Part shown: positions 46,518 through 55,154 of the stretch, piece by piece
How the letters are laid out: each line of letters starts with the position of its first letter
Position numbering within the stretch: the stretch's first letter is position 1
Origin: Rhodococcus sp. (in: high G+C Gram-positive bacteria)
GTDB lineage: Bacteria; Actinomycetota; Actinomycetes; Mycobacteriales; Mycobacteriaceae
DNA length: 57,510 nucleotides
Assembly: GCA_012514505.1 (NCBI GenBank)
Contig: JAAZAD010000534.1
Coordinates: 1 to 57,510 of the forward strand
Direction of reading: 5' to 3'
Made by a program: the position numbers and the translations under genes
Notes under the pieces: model-generated
The model's input: the letters and a program-made list of their open reading frames with translations, nothing else
What the model was told of the DNA's origin: nothing
Database searches by the model: none

Positions 46518-47096
46518 ATGACGGGCGTCGACAAGGATACGAACACCGTGACCCTGACGACGTTGCTCGCACGCATTGCGGACGGCGAAAGAGACGCGTT
46601 CAGCGACTTCTACGGACGCACCAGCCCCCGCGTCTACGGCATGGTGCTGCGGGTGCTGCGCGATCCGGGCTACAGCGAGGAGACCACTCAGGAGGTCTAC
46701 CTTCAGGTCTGGAAATCCGCGGGCATGTTCGATCCGAGACAAGGTTCCCCGTTGTCGTGGCTCATCACCTTGGCGCACCGCCGGGCGGTGGATCGGGTCC
46801 GTTCGGAACAGTCCGCATCCGACCGCGAAGCCGTCTACGGCGCTGCCAGCTGGTCCGGCCCGTTCGACTCGGTATCCGAGGAGGTCGGTCGCCGCGGAGA
46901 CGGCAGCAAAGTCACCGACTGCATGCAGACGCTCAGCGACGTACAGAAGAAATCTCTCGGGCTGGCGTACTACGGTGGCCTGACCTACCGAGAGGTCGCG
47001 GAACAACTTTCCGTAGCCTTGCCGACTGTCAAGTCACGAATACGAGACGGTCTGATCCGACTCAAGCAGTGTTTGGGGGTGCAGTTCGGTGAATGA
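46518..47096 (+). CDS. sigK: RNA polymerase sigma factor SigK
   Basis: The product is about 192 residues from ATG 46518 (MTGVDKDTNTVTLTTLLARI; ATG 46500 is also possible). Region 2 is FSDFYGRTSPRVYGMVLRVL then GYSEETTQEVYLQVWKSAGM; region 4 is DVQKKSLGLAYYGGLTYREV then SVALPTVKSRIRDGLIRLKQ. Both match SigK. The preceding genes and the downstream rskA are in the mycobacterial order. Its predicted promoter motif is found before the operon and before the adjacent fasciclin lipoprotein gene, implying autoregulation. Confidence 0.93.
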   Translation: MTGVDKDTNTVTLTTLLARIADGERDAFSDFYGRTSPRVYGMVLRVLRDPGYSEETTQEVYLQVWKSAGMFDPRQGSPLSWLITLAHRRAVDRVRSEQSASDREAVYGAASWSGPFDSVSEEVGRRGDGSKVTDCMQTLSDVQKKSLGLAYYGGLTYREVAEQLSVALPTVKSRIRDGLIRLKQCLGVQFGE

Positions 47097-47850
47097 ACAC
47101 AGCAGCGAACTCCTAGATCTCGCGCCCGCCTACGCTCTCGACGCCGTCGACGACGCCGACAGGCGCGAAATCGACAATGCAGTGGAAACCGCGCACCCGG
47201 AAATCCGGGCCGACTTCTCCTCAGCGGTGCGCGAGGCCCAGGAAACGATGGCAGCCTACTCGGCGACTACCGCGACGCGACCACCTGCGCGGCTGCTCGA
47301 TCGAATCCTGAAGTCGATATCCGAAACGGACGCGACGCCCACCCCTCGGCTCGAGAGTCTCGAAACGTCGGAACCGACAGACCTGGACCGTGCGCGCGCT
47401 CGACGAAATCGTATTCTGGTAGCCGTCGGTGCCGCGGCCGCCGTGGTGGTCATTGCTGTCGGTGGTACCGCCATCACGCAGCAATTCCAGTCCACGCCGT
47501 CCGAACCGATGACCGCGCAGATCATGGCGGCAGACGACGTGCGGACGACCACGGCCGAAATCGGCACCGGCGGTTCGGCCACCTTCGTATACTCGCAGGA
47601 GATGAACGCGGGCATGCTCGTGATGAACGACGTCGCCCCACCCGAATCCGATTCGGTGTACCAGATGTGGCTACTCGGCGCCGGTGACCCCGAATCCGTC
47701 GGAATCATGGGCCAAGACGATGTGGGCCCTTCGACCACCGCGGTCATCGAGAACCTCGATCAGGCAACCACACTCGGGTTCACTCTAGAACCCGCCGGCG
47801 GCTCACCGCAGCCGACGAGCGATCCATTCGCAGCCATCAGCTTCACCTGA
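47089..47850 (+). CDS. rskA: Anti-sigma-K factor RskA
   Basis: The product is 253 residues from GTG 47089, overlapping sigK by 8 nt. A cytoplasmic sigma-binding part (LLDLAPAYALDAVDDADRRE; VREAQETMAAYSATTATRPP) is followed by one membrane helix near 105-130 (ILVAVGAAAAVVVIAVGGTA) and the extracytoplasmic RskA domain (DSVYQMWLLGAGDPESVGIM; TLGFTLEPAGGSPQPTSDPF). It holds SigK at the membrane until regulated proteolysis in response to redox conditions. Confidence 0.93.
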   Translation: MNEHSSELLDLAPAYALDAVDDADRREIDNAVETAHPEIRADFSSAVREAQETMAAYSATTATRPPARLLDRILKSISETDATPTPRLESLETSEPTDLDRARARRNRILVAVGAAAAVVVIAVGGTAITQQFQSTPSEPMTAQIMAADDVRTTTAEIGTGGSATFVYSQEMNAGMLVMNDVAPPESDSVYQMWLLGAGDPESVGIMGQDDVGPSTTAVIENLDQATTLGFTLEPAGGSPQPTSDPFAAISFT

Positions 47851-47881
47851 GCGGCTGGGCCTACGGCCTGACGGCCCGGCC

Positions 47882-48620
47882 TCACGTCACCAGACGACCA
47901 CGCGGTGCGATGATGACACGGCTCGGTGTGACCGCGTTGGCTTCGTCGGCCTGGACTGCCGCCTGCTCAGGGCCGATACCGACCAGCTCGAGGGACTTAC
48001 GAAGGTAGTTGCGATACGCATCGAGAATCTCTGCGTACTGCGGGTCGCTGTAATAATCCTTGGACGGCAACGCGATTCCGGTGGGATGGACGAATCCGAT
48101 GTGCTTGCTCGCATCCTGAAAGTCGGCACCCGACGCGAGGCTGAACAGGATCGCTCCACCGTCCACCGCATCCTCGTGCACGAACCGGACTACGTCCTGT
48201 GTGGACTCGATGGAGTCGACTTCTTCGAGCTCGGGAATCAGTGGGGCGTAGCCGACTTCGTCGATCGCCTTCTCGTCCATCGCCGATTGATACAGAGCCC
48301 CGATCTTCGCCCGGTCCGAATCCGCGTCGCCGTTGCCGAGGTCGTCGGCAGCGCTCTCCGCGATACCGCGCTGCGTATCGAGGCTTTTGTCCTGCAACTG
48401 GGTGAAGATTCCGTAGCCGGCCTCGTCGGCGGGGATCTCCGTCTCGGCGATCCAACTTCCCGTTGACGAAGGCGTAGAGGTCGTCGCACGGCGCGACGTC
48501 GGTATCCAATTCACCGATATCGAACGCCGGCGGACTCTGGGACACACATCCCGCAAGAGTCAGCATTACAGTCGCGGCCGCGACCGCAATGCCCCACCGT
48601 CCACGTCCGATCAACGCCAT
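47882..48620 (-). pseudogene. M13 metallopeptidase remnant (frameshifted and truncated)
   Basis: ATG 48620 begins a lipoprotein signal (MALIGRGRWGIAVAAATVML, then TLAGCVS) and the M13 N-terminal motif CDDLYAFVNGK. The expected next residues, WIAETEIPADEAGYGIFTQL, continue only in another frame. One extra base in AAGTTGG (48453-48459) explains the shift. The second frame runs to TGA 47882-47884 after about 200 more residues (VGYAPLIPELEEVDSIESTQ; KSLELVGIGPEQAA). The catalytic HExxH and GExxxD parts, about 400 residues, are missing. Convergent with rskA. Confidence 0.82.
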
Positions 48621-48763
48621 CTTTTTCCCGTCCCCGAGCCGGTCTCGTTACCCGCACAAAATACCCGCGTTCCGGTCGCGACGAACGGAACCGGCGGTAG
48701 CGTCGGAGGCCACGGCATTCCCCAGTAGAGCTTGATCCGCAAACGTGATCCGAAGGAACCACG

Positions 48764-49690
48764 ATGGCAGGAAAGAACGCGACGCCCGCGGTGGAGTTAC
48801 AGGTCGGTGAGCGGTCCGTGCGAATCTCGAATCCGGACCGCATCTACTTTCCGGCCACCGGAACGACCAAACTCGATCTGGCCCACTACTACCTGAGCGT
48901 CGGCGACGGCATCGTGAACGCTCTTCGTGAGCGCCCCTGCATGATGCACCGGTTCCCCGACGGGCTCGACGGCGACAAGGTTCACCAGAAGCGCCTGCCC
49001 CGCGGTGCTCCCGATTGGATCCAGACTGCGCACGTCGAGTTTCCTCGGTACGGCCGTCATGCCGAGGAGCTGTGTGTCACCGAGGTGGCCGCCGTGATCT
49101 GGGCGGTACAGATGTCCACCGTCGAGTTTCATCCCTGGAACTCGAGGCGTGCCGACGTCGAGCGCCCGGACGAATGGCGTATCGATCTCGATCCCATGCC
49201 CGAGTGTGGATTCGACACCGTGGCGCGCGTTGCCACAGTGGCCCACGAAGTGCTCGACGAACTCGGCGCCACCGGCTGGCCCAAGACGTCCGGCGGCCGC
49301 GGGCTCCACATATACGTACGTATTGCACCGAACCACGGATTCGCAGACGTGCGGCGGGCGGCTCTCGCGTTCGCGCAAGAGGTCGAACGTCGCGCCCCCG
49401 ACGACGCAACCACCACCTGGTGGCGCAAGGATCGCGATCCACACCACGTCTTCGTCGACTACAACCAGAACGCCCGCGACCACACCATCGGCGCCGCGTA
49501 CTCGGTACGTGGAATCCCCGAGGCCACCGTGTCGACACCCGTCCGCTGGGACGAAATCGACGACCTCGACCCACGAGATTTCACCATCGACACCGTCCCG
49601 GCCCGGTACGCCGAGCTCGGGGATCTCCACGACGGTATCGACGACGCCGTGTTCGACCTCGCCCCACTGCTCGCCTGGGCGGACCGATGA
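48764..49690 (+). CDS. Stand-alone LigD-type primase-polymerase (AEP)
   Basis: The 308-residue product matches the polymerase domain of LigD: VRISNPDRIYFPATGTTKLD, HRFPDGLDG, EFHPWNSRRADVERPDEWRI, then the metal-binding DLDPMP and TSGGRGLHIYVRI. FVDYNQNARDHTIGAAYSVR completes the active site. No ligase or nuclease domain is attached. Actinobacteria use such proteins for gap filling in DNA repair or non-homologous end joining. The partner ligase is not in the window. A 46-bp hairpin repeat follows. Confidence 0.93.
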   Translation: MAGKNATPAVELQVGERSVRISNPDRIYFPATGTTKLDLAHYYLSVGDGIVNALRERPCMMHRFPDGLDGDKVHQKRLPRGAPDWIQTAHVEFPRYGRHAEELCVTEVAAVIWAVQMSTVEFHPWNSRRADVERPDEWRIDLDPMPECGFDTVARVATVAHEVLDELGATGWPKTSGGRGLHIYVRIAPNHGFADVRRAALAFAQEVERRAPDDATTTWWRKDRDPHHVFVDYNQNARDHTIGAAYSVRGIPEATVSTPVRWDEIDDLDPRDFTIDTVPARYAELGDLHDGIDDAVFDLAPLLAWADR

Positions 49691-49704
49691 AGGGGCCTCC
49701 GGCC

Positions 49705-49750
49705 CCTGTGAGCGGCTGACGAGTCTCTGGACTCGCTAACCACTCACAGG
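49705..49750. repeat. 46-bp palindromic repeat, copy 3
   Basis: CCTGTGAGCGGCTGACGAG at the left and GCTAACCACTCACAGG at the right; 17 of 21 arm positions pair. It is preceded by the small hairpin AGGGGCC-TCC-GGCCCCT (49691-49707), as copy 1 is by a GC hairpin. It follows the polymerase gene and probably terminates it. Confidence 0.8.
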
Positions 49751-49816
49751 GGGCGTAACGATTCGGCCAGATCGGTGGACATACCATCGAACTCCCCGAC
49801 CGAAGGAACGAACACC

Positions 49817-50845
49817 GTGACTCGAACGCCTACCTCCACCCGAACCAGATGGCCCTGGGTCGCCGGTGGTGTGGTTGTCATGGTGGCACTCACAGGGTGC
49901 ACGGATTCCGACGAGCTCGCTTCTGTAGCCGAATCAGCACCCGCTGCGGCGGTCACCACCGCGACGGGCACGACCAGCACTGTCGTTCCCACGTCGGGAG
50001 CTCCTGAACCGGGTACAACCCTTCAGTTGGCGGTCTCACCCGGAGTGGAATCCGGTTCCAGTGCGGAAGCCGCCCTTGCGCAGCTGAACTCCCTGGCGAT
50101 CAAGGGCCGCGCACCCAAGACCGGATACGACCGAGACCTCTTCGGACAGTCCTGGACCGACGACGTGGATGTCGCCGGCGGGCACAACGGCTGCGACACC
50201 CGAAACGACATCCTGCAGCGGGACCTCGTCGACATCACATTCAAACCGGGCTCCGGCGATTGCGCCGTGCAGACCGGCACCCTTCACGACTCCTACACCG
50301 CGACAACCATTCCCTTCGTCCGAGGTGCGAACACCTCGAGTGAAGTGCAGATCGATCACGTCGTCGCGTTGTCCGACGCATGGCAGAAGGGTGCACAACA
50401 GCTCGACACCCGCACCCGCGAGAACTTCGCCAACGACCCCCGCAACCTGCGCGCCGTCGACGGACCCGCCAACCAACAGAAGTCCGACAGCGACGCGGCG
50501 AGCTGGCTACCACCGAACAAGTCCTACCGCTGCGAATACGTTGCCGCACAGGTCGACGTGAAGGCCGCCTACAATCTGTGGGTCACCCCAGCCGAGCACG
50601 ATGCCATCGAGCGAGTGCTCACCAACTGTGGTGACATGCCCGCACCGCCGCCCCCGGCCACCACCGCCCACACACCGGCACCCACACCGGTTGCCGAACC
50701 AGCGCCGGTGATCGACGAAGCACCACTCGGACCGTTCCCGAACTGCGCCGCCGCGCGGGCAGCAGGAGCCGCACCCGTGTACGCCGGCTCTCCCGGCTAC
50801 TCGCGGAAGATCGACGGCGATGGCGACGGAGTCGGCTGCGAGTAA
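49817..50845 (+). CDS. Exported HNH (DUF1524) nuclease with excalibur domain
   Basis: The product is 342 residues from GTG 49817 (GAAGGA upstream). A lipoprotein-type signal ends VVMVALTGCTDSD. The nuclease domain of about 90-260 shows GCDTRNDILQRDL, SEVQIDHVVALSDAWQKGAQ and NFANDPRNLRAVDGPANQQK, the H-N-H core of DUF1524. A Pro/Ala linker precedes the C-terminal excalibur calcium-binding motif DGDGDGVGCE. It is probably a surface nuclease for DNA uptake, nutrition or defence; the role is inferred. Confidence 0.88.
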   Translation: MTRTPTSTRTRWPWVAGGVVVMVALTGCTDSDELASVAESAPAAAVTTATGTTSTVVPTSGAPEPGTTLQLAVSPGVESGSSAEAALAQLNSLAIKGRAPKTGYDRDLFGQSWTDDVDVAGGHNGCDTRNDILQRDLVDITFKPGSGDCAVQTGTLHDSYTATTIPFVRGANTSSEVQIDHVVALSDAWQKGAQQLDTRTRENFANDPRNLRAVDGPANQQKSDSDAASWLPPNKSYRCEYVAAQVDVKAAYNLWVTPAEHDAIERVLTNCGDMPAPPPPATTAHTPAPTPVAEPAPVIDEAPLGPFPNCAAARAAGAAPVYAGSPGYSRKIDGDGDGVGCE

Positions 50846-50857
50846 CGAGAGTTTCAT

Positions 50858-52144
50858 CTAACCCAGGCGCAGTGAGTCTTTCGTGATCTCGTCGACGGAA
50901 GCCAACCCACTGAGCCCCATCGTCAGGTCGAATTCGGCGATGAGGTTGGCGGTGACGTCACGGACACCGTCCTGGCCGGCGAGCGCCAGCCCATACAGGT
51001 GGGGGCGGCCGAGAGTGACCGCATCGGCGCCGAGCGCCAATGCCTTGAACACGTCTGCACCGGTTCGGATTCCGCTGTCGAGGATCAGCGGCACCGCACC
51101 GTCGACGACGGGCGCGATGTCGGTGAGGGCGTCGAGCGAGGCGACTGCACCGTCGACCTGGCGTCCGCCGTGGTTGGACACCACGATTCCGTCCATGCCG
51201 ATGTCCACCGCGCGCCGTGCGTCGTCGGGATGCAGCACGCCCTTCAAGAGCACGGGCAACGACGTCCGTTCGCGCACCGTCTCGAGGTCGTCCCAGCCCA
51301 GTGACGGACGTGAATAGATGTCGAGGAAGGTTTCGACGGCGGCGCGCGGCTCCGGGGAACGGATGTTGTCGAGGAACCGACCGGGGAATCGGCGAGTCAT
51401 CGACAGCAGTGACCGCACCGCGCCGAGCGTCACCTCGACGTCCGCCTTCGGCAATGCGGAAGCGATGCGCTCACGAACGACGCGCATGAACACCGGGTCC
51501 GACGTGTACTGGGCGATGCCTTTCCCCTGGGCAAACGGCAACGAACCCAGGTTCAGATCCTCGGGACGCCACCCCAACATGGTCGTATCAAGGGTGACGA
51601 CCACGGCGTCCGCACCCATGTTCTCGGCACGTTCGAGCAGACTGTCGACCAAATCGTCCTCTGTACTCCAATACAGCTGGAACCAGCGCGGCGCGTCACC
51701 CATCGCGGCCGCGCTCTCCTCCATCGGTGCGCTGCCCTGATTCGAGAAGATGTACGGCACACCCAATTCGGCCGCGGCCGAGGCGATCGCGACGTCCGCC
51801 CCCGTCCCGGCCAGTTCCGCCGCACCCACCGGGGCCAACAACACGGGAGCAGGCAATCGCTTGCCGAACAGATCGACACCGATGTCGCGATCGGAGACGT
51901 CCCGCAGCACTCGGGGAACGATCTGCCACCGGTCGAAGGCGTCCCGGTTGGCCTGCGCGGTCTTGCCCAGCCCCGCAGCGCCGTGGACGTACGCCCACCC
52001 CTTCGCGCTCATCTTCTGCTTCGCTGCGCGCTCGAGGGTGCCGAAATCGGTGGGCACCGTCGGCCGACGCCCCAGCACGCCGTCGCGATAGATGGCGCTC
52101 TGCCGCTCGCGACCGGCGCCCGCCGGAGCCTTCTCGACCGTCAC
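50858..52144 (-). CDS. FMN-dependent alpha-hydroxyacid oxidase, lactate 2-monooxygenase-like
   Basis: The product is 428 residues. PAPVLLAPVGAAELAGTGAD and PYIFSNQGSAPMEES begin the TIM barrel; LPVLLKGVLHPDDARRAVDI, IVVSNHGGRQVDGAVASLDA with the active histidine, and LILDSGIRTGADVFKALALG form the FMN site. The longer N-terminal part and pattern fit lactate 2-monooxygenases more than respiratory lactate dehydrogenases. It oxidises an L-2-hydroxyacid such as lactate. An alpha/beta hydrolase gene follows upstream on the same strand, 21 bp away. Confidence 0.87.
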   Translation of the reverse strand: MTVEKAPAGAGRERQSAIYRDGVLGRRPTVPTDFGTLERAAKQKMSAKGWAYVHGAAGLGKTAQANRDAFDRWQIVPRVLRDVSDRDIGVDLFGKRLPAPVLLAPVGAAELAGTGADVAIASAAAELGVPYIFSNQGSAPMEESAAAMGDAPRWFQLYWSTEDDLVDSLLERAENMGADAVVVTLDTTMLGWRPEDLNLGSLPFAQGKGIAQYTSDPVFMRVVRERIASALPKADVEVTLGAVRSLLSMTRRFPGRFLDNIRSPEPRAAVETFLDIYSRPSLGWDDLETVRERTSLPVLLKGVLHPDDARRAVDIGMDGIVVSNHGGRQVDGAVASLDALTDIAPVVDGAVPLILDSGIRTGADVFKALALGADAVTLGRPHLYGLALAGQDGVRDVTANLIAEFDLTMGLSGLASVDEITKDSLRLG

Positions 52145-52165
52145 CGTTTCACCGTCCCGTACACA

Positions 52166-53071
52166 CTATTTCGCGGCGTCCCAAAGCTCCTGCATTCCGG
52201 TCAGAATCTCCTCTGCCTTTCCGAGGCCACCGAGATGACTTTCGCCCGGCATCGGGAAGAACTTGGCGTCGGGCAGCAAGGAGACCATGTGCTCGCCGTG
52301 ACGATAGGGAATGATGTGGTCGCAGTCGCCGTGCCACCAGAAGACCGGCGTCTTCACATCACCGACGCGGAATCCCCAGTAGTGAGCGAAGAGCACAATG
52401 TCCGCGAACGGTGCCGACATCTGCTTGCGACCGCCGTTGAGCAGGTCGTCGAGGAACATTGCCTTGAACTCGGGGCGCGCAAGCAAGCGCCGATCTCCGG
52501 CAGGCGATGCCAGCCCGTACAGGTCGATGATCGGCGACGCAAACGGACGTGCCAGACGGATCACCGAGCTGGCCGCGGCGCCGATCGGCGCACCGCCGGC
52601 AGCAAGCGCCGGCGCCAACAGCCCTCCGAGATCGACGAGTCCGCCGCTGATTGCGTCGGGACCCTTCGACGGAGCGACGCCACCGAGAACTCCCACGGCC
52701 ATCACACGATCCGGCATGGCATAGGCGGAGGCCAGCGCGTACGGCCCGCCGCCCGAGAGACCGACGACGGCCATCTTGTCGATGCCGAGCGTATCCGCCA
52801 CGGTCTCGAGGTCAGAGGCGAAATCCAGTACCGACTCGTAACGGTGCGACGTGGACGAACCCACCCCCGGTCGGTCGATGCCGATGAGGCGGATGTTCTC
52901 GCGTTCCGCGAACGCGCGCGCCTCCATCGGAACCTGACGTCGCGCGCCAGGTGTTCCGTGCAGCCAAAATATTGCTCTCCCGTGTGCCGATCCGAACTCG
53001 GCGAATCCGAGGCGCCGACCCTCGCCGACCGCAATGGTGCCCTCCAGCTTGGGGCGTGCGATATCAACCAT
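52166..53071 (-). CDS. Alpha/beta hydrolase
   Basis: The product is 301 residues from ATG 53071 (MVDIARPKLEGTIAVGEGRR). IFWLHGTPGARRQV is the oxyanion motif, VVGLSGGGPYALA the nucleophile elbow near 110, and PMPGESHLGGL supplies the histidine at the C-terminus. No signal is seen. The start is a little uncertain since the frame is open further upstream. It is in line with the hydroxyacid oxidase gene and divergent from the next phosphodiesterase-like gene. Confidence 0.85.
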   Translation of the reverse strand: MVDIARPKLEGTIAVGEGRRLGFAEFGSAHGRAIFWLHGTPGARRQVPMEARAFAERENIRLIGIDRPGVGSSTSHRYESVLDFASDLETVADTLGIDKMAVVGLSGGGPYALASAYAMPDRVMAVGVLGGVAPSKGPDAISGGLVDLGGLLAPALAAGGAPIGAAASSVIRLARPFASPIIDLYGLASPAGDRRLLARPEFKAMFLDDLLNGGRKQMSAPFADIVLFAHYWGFRVGDVKTPVFWWHGDCDHIIPYRHGEHMVSLLPDAKFFPMPGESHLGGLGKAEEILTGMQELWDAAK

Positions 53072-53160
53072 GCGGACAGCATTGCACGTGAGGCTCATCA
53101 CCTCTGCGCGAGGTTGTCTGTACGGCCACACCGTCCCGATCGGCGGCGCATCATGTAGGC

Positions 53161-54306
53161 ATGTCCGCACGGGTGCAGACGCACGACATCTATTCGCAGG
53201 CGACCTTGTCGACGGTCATGCCGTCCGCTCTCGCCGCTCTCGGGGCGCCGGACGAACCGAACGTCCTCGAACTTCCGTCCGCCACGCGGATAGTGGTTCT
53301 CCTCGTCGACGGCCTGGGCTGGAATCTCCTCCGTGAACACGAGGCCGACGCACCGTTCCTCTCCGGGCTCACCGGGAGGCCCATCCGCGCCGGATTCCCC
53401 ACGACGACCGCGACGAGCATCGCGTCTCTGGCCACGGGCCTGCCGTCGGGCGAACACGGCATCACCGGCTACCAGTCGTACGTCGGCGAGGTGCGCGGGG
53501 TGTTGAACTGGTTGTCGTGGCGCCGAGCGGGTGATCGACGCGACGAAGTCGAGCGTCTCGTCCCGGAGCGGACACAACCCAGCGAGACCGTCTTCGAACG
53601 TGCTGCGGCAGCAGGGGTTACCACCACATGCGTGGTACCTGCGAAGTTCGACGGCACCGGACTCACCCGCGCCGTCCTCCGCGGTGCGGCGTTCACCGGC
53701 TCGATCACGCACGGCGACCTCGTCGCCCACACCGCGGCCACGGCAACGTCCGCCGATCGCACCCTCACCTATTGCTACATCAGCGAACTCGACACCATCG
53801 GGCACGTATACGGACCGGGCACCGCACCGTGGCGGCACCAATTACGCCTGGTCGATCTATTGGTACGCGAACTCGCCGACGCACTCGGCCCGGCCGTGCG
53901 CCTGTACGTCACCGCCGACCACGGCATGGTCACCGTGCCGGAGGAGGACAAGGTGGACGCGGACACCGCCGCAGAACTCACGAAAGGAGTCCGAGCACTC
54001 GCCGGCGAGCCGAGGTGCCGGCATGTGCACACCAGGCCGGGCGATACCGACGCAGTCGCCGAACGATGGCGATCCGTGTTCGGCGACCAGATGTGGATCG
54101 GAACCCGGGCCGAAGCCGTCGCGGCCGGCTTGTTCGGTTCACGAGTCACACCCGAAGCCTCCGGCCGGATCGGAGATGTTGTTGCCGTGGCGTGTGGCCG
54201 AACCGCTGCGGTCCGCAGAAAAGCCGAGTCACGGCTGTCGGCACTCCCAGGCCACCACGGCGGGCTCACCGACGACGAACTGCTGATCCCCCTGCTTCAC
54301 ACCTGA
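53161..54306 (+). CDS. Alkaline-phosphatase-superfamily phosphodiesterase/pyrophosphatase
   Basis: The product is 381 residues. VVLLVDGLGWNLLREH and GFPTTTATSIASLATGLPSG supply the metal site and nucleophile threonine; HGITGY, YISELDTIGHVYGPGT and YVTADHGMVTVP give the remaining metal ligands of the nucleotide pyrophosphatase/phosphodiesterase group. No signal peptide. Substrate unknown. Its stop abuts the stop of the convergent DUF3060 gene (TGATCA). Confidence 0.9.
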   Translation: MSARVQTHDIYSQATLSTVMPSALAALGAPDEPNVLELPSATRIVVLLVDGLGWNLLREHEADAPFLSGLTGRPIRAGFPTTTATSIASLATGLPSGEHGITGYQSYVGEVRGVLNWLSWRRAGDRRDEVERLVPERTQPSETVFERAAAAGVTTTCVVPAKFDGTGLTRAVLRGAAFTGSITHGDLVAHTAATATSADRTLTYCYISELDTIGHVYGPGTAPWRHQLRLVDLLVRELADALGPAVRLYVTADHGMVTVPEEDKVDADTAAELTKGVRALAGEPRCRHVHTRPGDTDAVAERWRSVFGDQMWIGTRAEAVAAGLFGSRVTPEASGRIGDVVAVACGRTAAVRRKAESRLSALPGHHGGLTDDELLIPLLHT

Positions 54307-54927
54307 TCAGGCACCAGGTCCGGTGAACGTGTTGTCCGCTCCGGTGTTGATCTTCGGCGCACCGGCACCGGATCCCCAGTCGACGAAATTGTTCGAACCC
54401 GTGACCTCGAGAACTCCAATAGTCCTGCCGGCCAGATGGTTGTCGTTGCCGTCGAGATCCACAGCGACGACGTCGTCGACCTCGATCTTGTTTCCGCTCC
54501 CGGACACGTTCAGACGCTCGGCCCGGCTCCCCATCATCGTCACGACATTTCCGCGAATCTCGGCGGTACCGACGTTTTCCACGGAAGTGGTGTTGCTGCG
54601 CCCCGACACCGTGAGCGCCCCGGTCTCCGTGCCCGTCACGTTGATGTCCTGACCTGTGACTATCACCGCCTCCGACTGGTCCACCTGCACGGTGGAACCG
54701 TTGGCGTCGACGGTCACGGTCCCACACCGGCCACCGAGCACGACGTTGGCGCCGTCACGATCGATCAGAACGTCGCGACCATCGCAATCGGCGCTTTCGT
54801 CGAGAGTGACCACTTCGCTCGACGCTCCTGCATCGGCCGCGTCGTTCGCGTCCGCTGTGCTGCACCCGGACAGTGTTCCGGCGAGCAGCACGAACAGCGC
54901 CGCAGCGGCACCAGAAAGCTGATTCAC
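54307..54927 (-). CDS. DUF3060 lipoprotein
   Basis: The product is 206 residues from GTG 54927; TTG 54936 is an alternative. The signal (GAAAALFVLLAGTLSGCS) ends in a lipobox with cysteine about 21. The mature part is a right-handed beta-helix-like repeat (VLGGRCGTVTVDANGSTVQV; ALTVSGRSNTTSVENVGTAE; VLEVTGSNNFVDWGSGAG), the DUF3060 signature common in mycobacteria and rhodococci. Surface-located; function unknown. Confidence 0.85.
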   Translation of the reverse strand: MNQLSGAAAALFVLLAGTLSGCSTADANDAADAGASSEVVTLDESADCDGRDVLIDRDGANVVLGGRCGTVTVDANGSTVQVDQSEAVIVTGQDINVTGTETGALTVSGRSNTTSVENVGTAEIRGNVVTMMGSRAERLNVSGSGNKIEVDDVVAVDLDGNDNHLAGRTIGVLEVTGSNNFVDWGSGAGAPKINTGADNTFTGPGA

Positions 54928-55154
54928 GGAGAGCAAGCTAGCAGCGACTCCGTCGATTTTGGGGGAGGGCGCACCGAGTGAACGAACTCGGCCGGAAACC
55001 CATAACGGTCCCGCAAACTTTTGGTACGGTGCACACGTTTGGTAGGCAATTGTGATGTTCGACAACTTCGGACATCGGGAACCGTAAAGCACCCGCAGTG
55101 GATGCGCACGAGACCTAGGGCGCCCACAGCAGACCAGCTCGAGGGTAGGTAGTC

